Below are positions 53,631-62,399 of a stretch of DNA of 64,000 nucleotides, piece by piece. The stretch's first letter is position 1. The number at the start of each line of letters is the position of its first letter. The DNA is taken from contig OZ219748.1 of the NCBI GenBank assembly GCA_964291335.2, positions 2,687,836 through 2,751,835 on the forward strand. Reading direction: 5' to 3'. Origin of the DNA: G964291335 sp964291335. Lineage in GTDB: Bacteria > Chloroflexota > Dehalococcoidia > Lucifugimonadales > UBA3495. The notes below the pieces were generated by a model that saw only the letters and a list, made by a program, of their open reading frames with translations, ran no database searches and was not told where the DNA came from. The position numbers and the translations under genes were made by a program.

Positions 53631-56600
53631 ATGCTCTCGGAACAAAGCCTGTTCCAGGAAAACCTGTCCCCAGCGGCACAGGAACTTCTGAAGGAACGCA
53701 ACAGCTATCTGACGCTCTTGAACCTAAGCTGCCCCGAGTGTCAGAATGGCAAGAAGTACCGGTGCACCCACTGCGAAAGCGACCCGGGATTCCGCGCCTG
53801 CGCCGACCATATGCTGCAGCACGCCACGATCTTCCATCGGGAAACGGAAAACACGCAGCAGCGGGTCAACGCACGACTTCGGGACGCCATGGCTAATCAC
53901 GGCCTAGCCAGTTTCTGCACCAGGGAGTACGAATTCACCCGGTCGGCGATCCTCCCGAACAACACCCGTTCCAACTGGTTCGATGAAGCCGACTTTCTGG
54001 GACTGAACTACCCGGCAATCATGACCTGGTTCCTTCCCGGAATGGATGAATCAACCGAGCAGAAACATCAGGAAATGAGCGAATGCATTGATTCCTTCCT
54101 GAACCTGCTCAACTATCGGATCTACAAGGCCACCGCCAACAGCCGGTTGACCCTCTTCGTGGCGGAATACACCGAAATCCCGTACCTGCCTCAGTTCCCC
54201 AATCCGAAACATCGGCAGGAATCCGTCAGTGGACTGGTCTTCAACCCTGAGGCGGATCCCGGCAAAATCGCCAAGCGGCTCCGCGTCGCCACCCGGTCCC
54301 AGGGCGCCTGGTTCACGCCGGAACCCTCCTGGTGGCCCAATCTGAAACTCGGTTCGCTGAACCTGACCCTGAAAAGCAACCAATCGGAGCGCAACGCAGG
54401 GGATGGCAGCGGCTTCATCCGGTACTCCACCGGGATGAAGATGATCCGCGCAGCCCAGGCAGAAACCGGAGGAGACATCATCGCAATCCAACCGGTCTTT
54501 CTGGGCGCGGACTACGCCGGCAAAGGCCTGTTCCCTCTGATCCCGGACCATCAGTTTCCCTATCCCGATGTGGACATGGTGATCGACCGGGAAAGCATCA
54601 ACCACCAGGTACTCAGCACAAAGTTCACCATTGGCAAGCTGATGCCCAAACGGCACAAGCCGAACAAGCGGTACGTGTATCTCGAACCCCTGAACCATTC
54701 GGAATTGCTCCATCGCTTCATTTCCTACGAGGAAATAGCCGAACAGGCGCAGGTAATCGCAGAACGCGCGGACCTGGAAGCCTGGCGCAAAGCGCTGCAA
54801 GAGGATCTGACCGACGAACTGGAACAAAACCGGATTGAACACCGGACCAACGACGATTGGGAAGACTCGAACCAGCGCATCACCTTCACGGATGAAGATT
54901 TCGGACGGATCATCGCTGAGTACAAAAGCAGCGGCCAAAGTCCCTTCGCGAACCCGTCGGTAACCGGTACGGCCGCCGGCGGCATATCGAAGAACTGGCA
55001 GTCGCGGCTGAGAAAATCCACGACCAAGGCGAAAATCCGCAACCTTCAGCAGCCGGACGGAAAAACGGTCAGAACCAACGTGCCGGGCATCATGGTATCC
55101 GGCGAAAAGGTCTGGCTGGCTTACCCGCCCTACTGGAATGCAACGTTCCCGGAGCACAACTACGCCAGGCTCATCTGGCATTTCAACAAGCCGGATGAAC
55201 TGGTAGCCATCGGATTCCACCCTGACGATATGGCAATCCATCTCTATGAGCTGGATACCGCGGACGGCGATGACCAACTGACCCTGGTATTCCTGCGCAG
55301 TCCCGAAGGCCATCCCCAGGTCCTGATCCGGAGAATGCCCGCCAGCATTGACGACGGCTTCGTGCTTAAACTGGACCCCGCCGATGCCGCCAAACTGCAA
55401 ACTGTGGGCTACCACTTCTATCAGCAAACCGGTTCCCACAAGTTTCCTGGCCTCCATCGCATGCAGGACGACGGCGCTCCACAATACCCCGACGTCCTGA
55501 AAGCCCGGGAATTCGAAGAGCCGATCCAGTGGACCAACGACGAAAACCTGGTAGTAACCCGTCTGCTGGAAATGACCAAAAACTCGGGGATACTCGGTCA
55601 GGTGTGCAACCTGGTGGCAAACCTGGACTACGCCGGACTCTACGACCCGGCCAAGCACAAGTTCAACACCTCGGACGCCGTAATTGACTCGGCCCTGAAC
55701 GCCAGCAAGGACCCCACTCCCATCGCAGAAGCGCTGGAGCAGGAGATCCTGGACGCAATTCAGGCCGGGAAACCGATGGACCCCTGCGTATTCGGCAGAT
55801 CTATCCGGTCCATCGAAAAGCGGCACCGGAGTCAGACCAACGACCCCTTCGCCGGAATCAGGCCAAGGCTCCGCTGTCAGGAACACCACCAGCCCACCAG
55901 GCAGGCGATGAACGAGGCCATCGCAACCCTCCAGCAGAACCTGAAACGAAGGCAGCTGCTGGCGAACGGACCGCTGAACCGGATCCTCGAACCCCCCTGC
56001 CAGGAACTGGTGGACCTGATCGCTCCCGCGTTCGAACGGCGCAAGAACCTCTGGTCCCAGGCCAAAAAGGATGAAAACAGCATCCGGAAAGACCCGGATC
56101 TGACGCTGGACCAGCGCAAATTCAAACTGGACCAGCTAACCCAAAGGGTGCGGGAAAAGGAAAAGAGCATAATGCTCGATGCCTATAACCTCGCGCAGGA
56201 AGTCCTGCCCGGCCTGAAGCCCGGCGACATAATTGCACTATGGAACCAGTTGGGAATGTCGGACATCAAACGCTTTTCCCCAAGGGACGGCAAAACCCTG
56301 AACGAGATCAAGATGTACGCCACCCACTGGCTCCCCTGGACGGAAGTGGAACCCTATTACCGCTCCGGTCCATCACTGCCTACCGCACTGCTCCGAACCG
56401 CCACTCCGGTGGAACTGGAACCGGGAACCGAATGCTTCGTAGCCCATGCCCGGGATGGAGTCAGAAAAGACCGGTACTATCTGGTCGATGCGGAAAGCAG
56501 GAAACGGATCGCTGAACTGAAAGGGGACGCCTCCAACTACCAGCCGGTGGAACTGAGACGGAAACCGAGCGGCGCATGGTATAAGCCGACCGGCCCGATC

Positions 56601-56720
56601 AAGCTGCTGCTGAAAATCCAGGGCCCAATGCCCCGGATCGAAAGCTCCAAGCCGAACCCGGACTGGGAACAGGCCGAAAACCTGTGGGTAGCCACGGTGT
56701 GCAACCCGGAACAAGCCTGA
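53631..56720 (+). CDS. 1029-aa unknown protein with N-terminal zinc finger
   Basis: GAGGAGGACCT before the ATG. Residues about 30-60 hold LSCPECQNGKKYRCTHCESD, a C-x2-C ... C-x2-C finger. The middle is mixed alpha/beta with several Pro/Asp-rich loops (DVDMVIDRESINHQ; NVPGIMVSGEKVWLAYPPY). Near residue 545, ELDTADGDDQLTLVFLRSPE recalls, but does not match, the D-x-D-G-D loop of two-barrel RNA polymerases. A coiled region follows at about 765-860. Role unknown; replication or transcription is suggested by the neighbourhood. A long reverse-strand frame over it is a shadow. Confidence 0.65.
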   Translation: MLSEQSLFQENLSPAAQELLKERNSYLTLLNLSCPECQNGKKYRCTHCESDPGFRACADHMLQHATIFHRETENTQQRVNARLRDAMANHGLASFCTREYEFTRSAILPNNTRSNWFDEADFLGLNYPAIMTWFLPGMDESTEQKHQEMSECIDSFLNLLNYRIYKATANSRLTLFVAEYTEIPYLPQFPNPKHRQESVSGLVFNPEADPGKIAKRLRVATRSQGAWFTPEPSWWPNLKLGSLNLTLKSNQSERNAGDGSGFIRYSTGMKMIRAAQAETGGDIIAIQPVFLGADYAGKGLFPLIPDHQFPYPDVDMVIDRESINHQVLSTKFTIGKLMPKRHKPNKRYVYLEPLNHSELLHRFISYEEIAEQAQVIAERADLEAWRKALQEDLTDELEQNRIEHRTNDDWEDSNQRITFTDEDFGRIIAEYKSSGQSPFANPSVTGTAAGGISKNWQSRLRKSTTKAKIRNLQQPDGKTVRTNVPGIMVSGEKVWLAYPPYWNATFPEHNYARLIWHFNKPDELVAIGFHPDDMAIHLYELDTADGDDQLTLVFLRSPEGHPQVLIRRMPASIDDGFVLKLDPADAAKLQTVGYHFYQQTGSHKFPGLHRMQDDGAPQYPDVLKAREFEEPIQWTNDENLVVTRLLEMTKNSGILGQVCNLVANLDYAGLYDPAKHKFNTSDAVIDSALNASKDPTPIAEALEQEILDAIQAGKPMDPCVFGRSIRSIEKRHRSQTNDPFAGIRPRLRCQEHHQPTRQAMNEAIATLQQNLKRRQLLANGPLNRILEPPCQELVDLIAPAFERRKNLWSQAKKDENSIRKDPDLTLDQRKFKLDQLTQRVREKEKSIMLDAYNLAQEVLPGLKPGDIIALWNQLGMSDIKRFSPRDGKTLNEIKMYATHWLPWTEVEPYYRSGPSLPTALLRTATPVELEPGTECFVAHARDGVRKDRYYLVDAESRKRIAELKGDASNYQPVELRRKPSGAWYKPTGPIKLLLKIQGPMPRIESSKPNPDWEQAENLWVATVCNPEQA

Positions 56721-56792
56721 CGATCCCCCTCGGACACCCCGATTCAACCGCGTCTCCCAAAAAGACGCCGGCAACCCCTGGCTGCAGGGCAT

Positions 56793-56832
56793 AAAAAGCG
56801 CCCCCCGATTCATTTCGGGGGGTTCGCTTTTT
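56793..56832. terminator. Bidirectional terminator
   Basis: AAAAAGCG-CCCCCCGA ... TCGGGGGG-TTCGCTTTTT, a long stem flanked by A5 and T5. It follows the 1029-aa gene and precedes the thermonuclease. Confidence 0.85.
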
Positions 56833-56891
56833 GACCAAAACAGCCCAAACTACTAAACTGCCCGGACAACCGGCAGAGAGTGGGGAAAGCA

Positions 56892-57557
56892 ATGTGGAAA
56901 GCAGTACTGGCCGGCATCACCGGCTTAATCATCCTGATCGCGCTCAGCGCCGAGCTGTACCAATCGCGCTACGGGAAACCGGCAATCCACGCCGACGCCC
57001 TGACCCGGGACCAATTCATCCGCGCCGCCGAACAACGGCAAACTATCGAACCCCCGCCAACCACCGAAAACTCGCCGAAGTTCGACGGGGACCAGCCCTT
57101 CAGAAGCTGCAAAGCGGACCGGCTGGCGCCAGCCTACCATCGCCCCTTCAAGGCCACCATCAACCGGGTTATTGACGGCGATACTCTGGCAATAATGACT
57201 CAGGGAGCAATGCTCCGCATCCGACTGTGGAGTATCGACGCCCCGGAAATGAGTCAGACTTACGGCCCGGCTGCCAGAGAAGCGCTGGAAAACCTGACTC
57301 CTCCATTAAGCCGGGTAACCATTTACCCGGTCGGACTGGATCTACACGGGAGAACGGTAGCAGTAGTCGACGCCGGCCAGAAAATGCCGGTCAATTTTAC
57401 CTTGGTAAGCAGGGGCCATGCTTTCTACCGAGCTTACGACCAACACAGCGTATGCCTCAAACAGGCTCAGATGCTCGCCGAGCAACACGGGCTCGGGGTC
57501 TGGGGACACTGGGATGAAAAGCCGTGGGAATACCGCCGGAGAACCGGACGGCAATAA
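56892..57557 (+). CDS. Membrane-anchored thermonuclease (SNase fold)
   Basis: 221 aa from ATG 56892 (GGGGAAAGCA upstream). Residues about 5-22 are a single span (VLAGITGLIILIALSAEL), so the enzyme is probably anchored and faces outside. The SNase domain starts near residue 85: INRVIDGDTLAIM (calcium Asp), LRIRLWSIDAPEMSQTYG (catalytic Arg and Glu), LHGRTVAVVDAG (second Arg), and HAFYRAY, GLGVWGHW. All catalytic residues are present. Similar anchored nucleases occur on conjugative elements and may process incoming DNA. It converges with the next gene, 6 bases apart. Confidence 0.9.
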   Translation: MWKAVLAGITGLIILIALSAELYQSRYGKPAIHADALTRDQFIRAAEQRQTIEPPPTTENSPKFDGDQPFRSCKADRLAPAYHRPFKATINRVIDGDTLAIMTQGAMLRIRLWSIDAPEMSQTYGPAAREALENLTPPLSRVTIYPVGLDLHGRTVAVVDAGQKMPVNFTLVSRGHAFYRAYDQHSVCLKQAQMLAEQHGLGVWGHWDEKPWEYRRRTGRQ

Positions 57558-57563
57558 ACAGGA

Positions 57564-59051
57564 TCAACCCAGTCGGACCCAACTGCCGCGATAGCGCCAG
57601 CACCGGTCATTGCCCAGCGCGCCATGCTCCGCCAGCCGGCCAATGGTGGTAATAATCATCCGGATACCCTCCCCATCGGCGACTCCCTCAAAAATACTTT
57701 CCGCCGATTCATCCCAGCAGACTACCAGCACCGGCCAGCGATCCTGCCGCAAATCGTAAGCATAGCCGGCCAGTTTCCGGCTGATCCGGGCATAGCCCCG
57801 GGCTGACCGCTCGTACTCAATATAATGCCAGCTGCCGCCCGCCGGACTGCCCGGCAGGTAAACCATTGCGTCCGGGGCGATGCCGCCGTCAGCCAGATGT
57901 TCCCAGGAACGCCACCCGGCCGCCACCGAGAGACCCTGTTCCATAAACTCCCGGGACAGGGACATTACTCCCGCCTCATGCCGGGACAATCTTTCCATAT
58001 TGCGTCCGGAACCCCCACTGGACAACCCGGAAGTAGCCCGGTAGCGAACCCGATCCCGGCGGGCCAGACAATCCCGCCCCCGACCGGAAAGGCGATAACG
58101 CCGCAAACGGCCATCCATCCGCACTTCCAGCAGATCCCATTCCCGGAGACTCCTGGCCAGCAGCGTAACCCGGTCTCCGGTATATCCCGGCCCCATCATT
58201 CCCGCCAGATCCTGGGATGAAACATCCGGCCACTCCCCGACCACTTCGAGAATCCGGGTCATGGCGCTGCCGGCATTGCCGGACATATAGGACTGCTGCA
58301 GCCGCCGTTCCCAGTTCCAGCCGCCGGTGCTTTTCAGTTCAACCCGGGGATGAACCAGACCCCGGCTGCGCATCGCCGCGGCCGCGCCGTACCTGGAACC
58401 GTCGGCAATACACCAGACAGCAACCCGATCCTCAAAATGCATATCCCGGGCTACCCGATAAACCAGTTCGCGCTGCCATTCATCGGGAACCAGAAACATA
58501 AACAGACCCGGCCAGGGCCGGTCGGCAAAAACGCCCATACTGGCGAATTCCTGCGGCAGCCGCTCCATCCGGTAACGCAGCATGGTTTCCGTCTGGAACA
58601 ACCCAAACCACAACATGGCAACCCAGCCATCCTCGTACTGAAAAATGGCATCATAGCTGCGATTATCAACCCAGGAAAAATGAGTGAGATGGCCCAGATT
58701 GTCCACCGAGCAGGCCATCGGATAAGCCCATTCCACCAGCACCAGCCGATCCAGCAGCTTGCATCTGGGCCATTCCTCATGCCAGGTCAGCCCGGTCATA
58801 CTACCCCAAGCCAGTCCTGATTCGCTGAGATACCAGCGGCGCACCCGCCGCATGCTGCAGCCCAAAGGCACTGAAACCAGATACCCGGCCCGCTCCATCG
58901 CCAGCAGCCACTCGAAACAGAAGCCGGAAGACCGGCCGCTGATCTGCCGCAGGTCGCCTACCGATGCCAGGGGGCATTCGGTTACCCAGCGGTACAGCTC
59001 CCGGACCGATTCCAGAGTAATCAGTTCGTAATCGGTGATGACGGCAGTCAT
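57564..59051 (-). CDS. Replication-relaxation family protein
   Basis: 495 aa from ATG 59051, one base after the ATPase stop; the longer frame to 59210 overlaps that gene. Winged-helix-like N terminus (LITLESVRELYRWVTECPLA, SVGDLRQISGRSSG), a second DNA-binding-like unit (ILEVVGEWPDVSSQDLAGMM), and a C-terminal PD-like end (GIAPDAMVYLPG ... HYIEYERSARGYARISRKLA). This matches Replic_Relax proteins, known beside conjugative ATPases on plasmids and ICEs. It probably acts at the transfer or replication origin. Confidence 0.75.
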   Translation of the reverse strand: MTAVITDYELITLESVRELYRWVTECPLASVGDLRQISGRSSGFCFEWLLAMERAGYLVSVPLGCSMRRVRRWYLSESGLAWGSMTGLTWHEEWPRCKLLDRLVLVEWAYPMACSVDNLGHLTHFSWVDNRSYDAIFQYEDGWVAMLWFGLFQTETMLRYRMERLPQEFASMGVFADRPWPGLFMFLVPDEWQRELVYRVARDMHFEDRVAVWCIADGSRYGAAAAMRSRGLVHPRVELKSTGGWNWERRLQQSYMSGNAGSAMTRILEVVGEWPDVSSQDLAGMMGPGYTGDRVTLLARSLREWDLLEVRMDGRLRRYRLSGRGRDCLARRDRVRYRATSGLSSGGSGRNMERLSRHEAGVMSLSREFMEQGLSVAAGWRSWEHLADGGIAPDAMVYLPGSPAGGSWHYIEYERSARGYARISRKLAGYAYDLRQDRWPVLVVCWDESAESIFEGVADGEGIRMIITTIGRLAEHGALGNDRCWRYRGSWVRLG

Positions 59052-59052
59052 A

Positions 59053-61923
59053 TCAATCCCGCTCAATGCGGCGGATCCGTTCCGGATCCGGCCGGCCGGC
59101 TGCTGGCGCAGCGGCAGCGGCCAGTTCAGCCCGGGCTTTGGCCGCCTCTTCGGCCCTGATTTTTTCCCGCTCCCCAGCCAAACGTTCTTCCATCTCCCGT
59201 TCCGCCTCATTCCTGATCCGTTCCGTTTCAGTCTCCCGGACCTTCTTGCGCTCTCGGGAGACGTGATTCCCTACCCGCCGGTCAACCGCTTCCCTAAGCC
59301 CGGAATCCGTGTTGATCCGCTGAACAATCTGCTTCAGCGCGTCCGACGTAAAGGCCGAATCCTCCAGCGAATTAACCCGAACCCCTTTAAGCTCTCCCGA
59401 CTCTACCCGCCGATTCTGGCGTTCCCGCATCGACCGTACCGTGGCCGACTCGGCGGCCGGCTCCGCCGCCGGCTCAGCGCCGGAAACTCCTGAAGATTTC
59501 GGAGACTTCGCAGATTTAGCCGACCGATCTGATTTAGCCGATTTAACCGACTTGGCCGGACTGGCCGACTCAGCGGCTTTAGCGCTCCGGTGAGCCGGGG
59601 AACGGCTGCCCATTGCCGCCACGAACATATTATTGGGATCATCCCCGGCAGGGGCGCCGGCCGCCGCCGCGCCATCGCTTTCCGAACTGAGCAGCCCATT
59701 GCTGCCGCCCCCGATCTTCCCCGATTCCAGCCGCTCCCGCACCTCCGCATCCATTTTCTCCTTAGCCTCCTCCCAGCTGACGGTATAAGCGCGGGAAGCG
59801 TTAATTACGGCAACTTCGGATTTATCCGAACCCCGCACTACGTCCGGCGGCGGCAATGTCTGCATGCTGAAAGCCGGATAGCACTTATCCTCCGAGTTAA
59901 TCCGCACATAACAATGATGCGGATGCAGATTCACCAGGTAACGCTCCTGCACCCGTTCCCGGTCCATCTCCGCCGAGATTATTTCGGCATCCTCCGCCGC
60001 CATCTGATAGCCAATGATACAGCCCACATTCCCTAGCACACCGGCCTTGAGCTTGCGCTCCGGCGTATCCAGCCGGGCCAGCGACTGAGTGGCCAGCATC
60101 AGCGAACAGCCATACTTCCGGATTTCCGCCAACAAACCTTCCCAGTTAGCCCCGGTAACCGTCTGGAATTCGTCGCAGACCAGCAGACACTTCCGCCGCC
60201 GGCTGAAGCTGATGCTTTCCTGATCCCGGAGCGCCGATTCCACCAAGCTGACCATCGTGCCGCCCATCAAAGCGGCAGGGCCGGCCCCGATCGTCCCCCG
60301 AGCCGTGGAAACCAGCAAGACCAGACCCTCTTCCAGCACACTGGAGAGGGTAATAGTCGACTCCCGCTGTCCCATGATGACCGAAGCGCGCTGATCCGCC
60401 GCATACGCGCCGACCCGGCTGTAAACCGGGCCGACCGCTTCCGCCCGGGTATCCCGGGGCCAGTTCAGATAAGCGTCGAACCATTGTTTCAGCCGTGGAT
60501 CCCGCACCCGGCTGAGCACTTCCCGCTGAAACGGACTCATGGTAGTCCGTGCCTGAGGGCCCTGCCCCTCCAATACGCCTTCATCCAGCAACGCCAGAAT
60601 ATCCAGCATGGTGAGCATTTCATCAGGCCGGGTCTGAGGGTGGGAATTATATTCGTAGACCATGAGCAGACTGCGCTTCAGCAGGTCTTCCAGCCGTCCG
60701 CCCCAGTGTTCCCACAGATGTTTGACCGTCTCAATAATGGTATCCACACAGCGGTCCCGATCCCGGAACAAACTGGGGTCGACCAGGTTAATGCCGGGCA
60801 CCCGGTCCATCCGTCCGAAGTCCAGCAGCCGGACCTTATCGGCAATTTCCTCCGGGACCAACTTCAAGATGTCCCGCACCAGGTCAGCATGGGGGTCAAC
60901 TACTACAATGGCATCGGGATCCTCCCCACGGGCTTTTCGCTCAAGCTTGTGAGAGATAATGTGTTTAATCATGGTGGACTTGCCAACCCCGGACCGGCCC
61001 AGAATTATGGCGTGCTTCCGTATTGCCGATTCCGGGATACGGATTTCATCCCCGTTGGCAACGCCCACCAGCGGCCCGGCATCGTGCCCTCCGGAGCTGA
61101 GTTCCGCCAGATAGGGAACCAGCACCGCTGAAGCGGTGCGCTCCATGGATGCCATTTCATCCATTCCAAGAGGTAGATGCCAGAGCGAAGCCGCTTCCCG
61201 TGCTGACAGCGCACTGCGCTGGGCCCGTTTCGGCCCCAGACACTCGAGGATCCGGCCGCCGCCGACAAAGGGATGCCGCTTGTAAGTTCCCTCCATTACG
61301 TCCCGACCATTGAACTCTTTTATCTTGCCAGGATGCCAACTGTTGCCGGCCGGATCATCAAAGGAACTCAGATTTTCCACGACCTGTTCCAGGTCAGCCC
61401 TGGCCTGATCCACATCGCCCATATTCCGATAGATCCGCACCAACTGGATCTCAGACCAGAAAGCCAGAGACTTCAATTTGGCATCCACCAAATCTTCATC
61501 CAGATAAGGACGCTTTCGCTTGCCGAAATGCTTGCGGTAAAAATACACTCCGGCGAGAAGCGCCCCGACAACGGCCAGATCCAACCCGGCCAGCGCGAAA
61601 TAATTTTCGGCCTGCCAGAGGGTCCAGTTCAGAAAAGCCAGGCCGCCCAAGCCGCCCATTACCGCCATGGTGGTAAAACTGGGACCGGAAGGCTCAGTGG
61701 GACCGCCGGCGCGCTGCGCCCGATCCTCCCCGTCCCTACGGGCCTGCATCATATTCTGCCAGCGGGAGCCCCAGTTCTCCGGCGCCGGGCGGATCATCAA
61801 CCGCATACCCAACCGGTCCCCGGTATTGCCCAGCGACTTGGTGCGCCCGGCCAGTTCGCCGATCAGTCCGGCGAGGGGATCCAGCTTGGACTGCTCAATA
61901 GCCCGATCATCAAAAATCCGCAA
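59053..61923 (-). CDS. Conjugative coupling ATPase (VirD4/TraG/HerA-like)
   Basis: 956 aa as drawn from TTG 61923. N-terminal domain with LDPLAGLIGELAG and MRLMIRPAPENW, two spans (TTMAVMGGLGGLAFLNWTLW and GLDLAVVGALLAGVYFY), then Walker A GRSGVGKSTM near residue 325 and Walker B LLVCDEFQTV near 615, followed by LMLATQSLARL. A Ser/Ala/Lys repeat (KSVKSAKSDRSAKSAKSPK) and a coiled coil make up the tail. No RBS precedes the TTG; the real N terminus is likely encoded by the overlapping frame upstream, one frame apart (see next entry). It would pump DNA in conjugation. Confidence 0.85.
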   Translation of the reverse strand: MRIFDDRAIEQSKLDPLAGLIGELAGRTKSLGNTGDRLGMRLMIRPAPENWGSRWQNMMQARRDGEDRAQRAGGPTEPSGPSFTTMAVMGGLGGLAFLNWTLWQAENYFALAGLDLAVVGALLAGVYFYRKHFGKRKRPYLDEDLVDAKLKSLAFWSEIQLVRIYRNMGDVDQARADLEQVVENLSSFDDPAGNSWHPGKIKEFNGRDVMEGTYKRHPFVGGGRILECLGPKRAQRSALSAREAASLWHLPLGMDEMASMERTASAVLVPYLAELSSGGHDAGPLVGVANGDEIRIPESAIRKHAIILGRSGVGKSTMIKHIISHKLERKARGEDPDAIVVVDPHADLVRDILKLVPEEIADKVRLLDFGRMDRVPGINLVDPSLFRDRDRCVDTIIETVKHLWEHWGGRLEDLLKRSLLMVYEYNSHPQTRPDEMLTMLDILALLDEGVLEGQGPQARTTMSPFQREVLSRVRDPRLKQWFDAYLNWPRDTRAEAVGPVYSRVGAYAADQRASVIMGQRESTITLSSVLEEGLVLLVSTARGTIGAGPAALMGGTMVSLVESALRDQESISFSRRRKCLLVCDEFQTVTGANWEGLLAEIRKYGCSLMLATQSLARLDTPERKLKAGVLGNVGCIIGYQMAAEDAEIISAEMDRERVQERYLVNLHPHHCYVRINSEDKCYPAFSMQTLPPPDVVRGSDKSEVAVINASRAYTVSWEEAKEKMDAEVRERLESGKIGGGSNGLLSSESDGAAAAGAPAGDDPNNMFVAAMGSRSPAHRSAKAAESASPAKSVKSAKSDRSAKSAKSPKSSGVSGAEPAAEPAAESATVRSMRERQNRRVESGELKGVRVNSLEDSAFTSDALKQIVQRINTDSGLREAVDRRVGNHVSRERKKVRETETERIRNEAEREMEERLAGEREKIRAEEAAKARAELAAAAAPAAGRPDPERIRRIERD

Positions 61924-61943
61924 AGGCAGATAACTGGGCAGTT

Positions 61944-62293
61944 TCAGCCATAGGGCTGAACCAGCGCATATTCATCCTCATCCAGCCACATCCAGTCCTG
62001 ATGATTTCCCGGATCATCCTCCTGAACCCACCGGTCGATTCTGGCCTGAGGGAAATGGGCCCTGAGGGCGCCAACCACCCGGTCCGCCCGGAAGGTGCGC
62101 AGTCCGTAATGGACCACGCCGTCGACCGCATAAAGTTCCAGCGCGACGGTATCGAGATCGCTGCGGATACCCCTGAGCAGATTTTCCATCGGGAGCAGGG
62201 ACCCCCCCCCCCCCCCCCCCCCCCGTCCTGGGGCGCCACCAGCCTCACCACATGGATTGACTTGCGGCCATTTCCAATCAATTTTTCCAGCAT
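61944..62293 (-). pseudogene. N-terminal part of the coupling ATPase, frame broken at poly-G and stop
   Basis: ATG 62293 has GGAGG 9 bases upstream and encodes MLEKLIGNGRKSIHVVRLVA then PQD before a G23 run (minus strand). With 24 or 21 G the frame would continue as SLLPMENLLRGIRSDLDTVA, LELYAVDGVVHYGLRTF, and DEDEYALVQPYG ending at 61944. One further base is needed there to reach LKLPSYLPLRIFDDR, the start of the ATPase. Joined, it is one ~1090-aa gene. As given, the poly-G puts the start out of frame. Confidence 0.65.
62202..62224 (-). repeat. Poly-C/poly-G tract, 23 bases
   Basis: 23 uninterrupted C on + (G on the coding minus strand), inside the first codons of the coupling ATPase N-terminal frame. 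A length change of one base switches reading frame. This is a classic position for phase variation, but long homopolymers are also often misassembled. Confidence 0.9.
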
Positions 62294-62399
62294 CCCCACA
62301 CGCCTCCAAGCGTAAAATCCCGCCGCCAAAAAAAGGGCAGAATAATTATCGCCAATCACCGGCGCGGAAAATTTAAGGCTGACCCGACGAGGAACGGCT

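Noticed and set aside
53503..53691. 62-codon frame before the 1029-aa gene
   Set aside because: Overlaps that gene's start by 60 bases and has no RBS; the GAGGAGG site belongs to 53631.
54051..55889. 612-codon reverse-strand frame over the 1029-aa gene
   Set aside because: No RBS; the forward frame has the better RBS and zinc-finger content. Long antisense frames are expected with this codon use.
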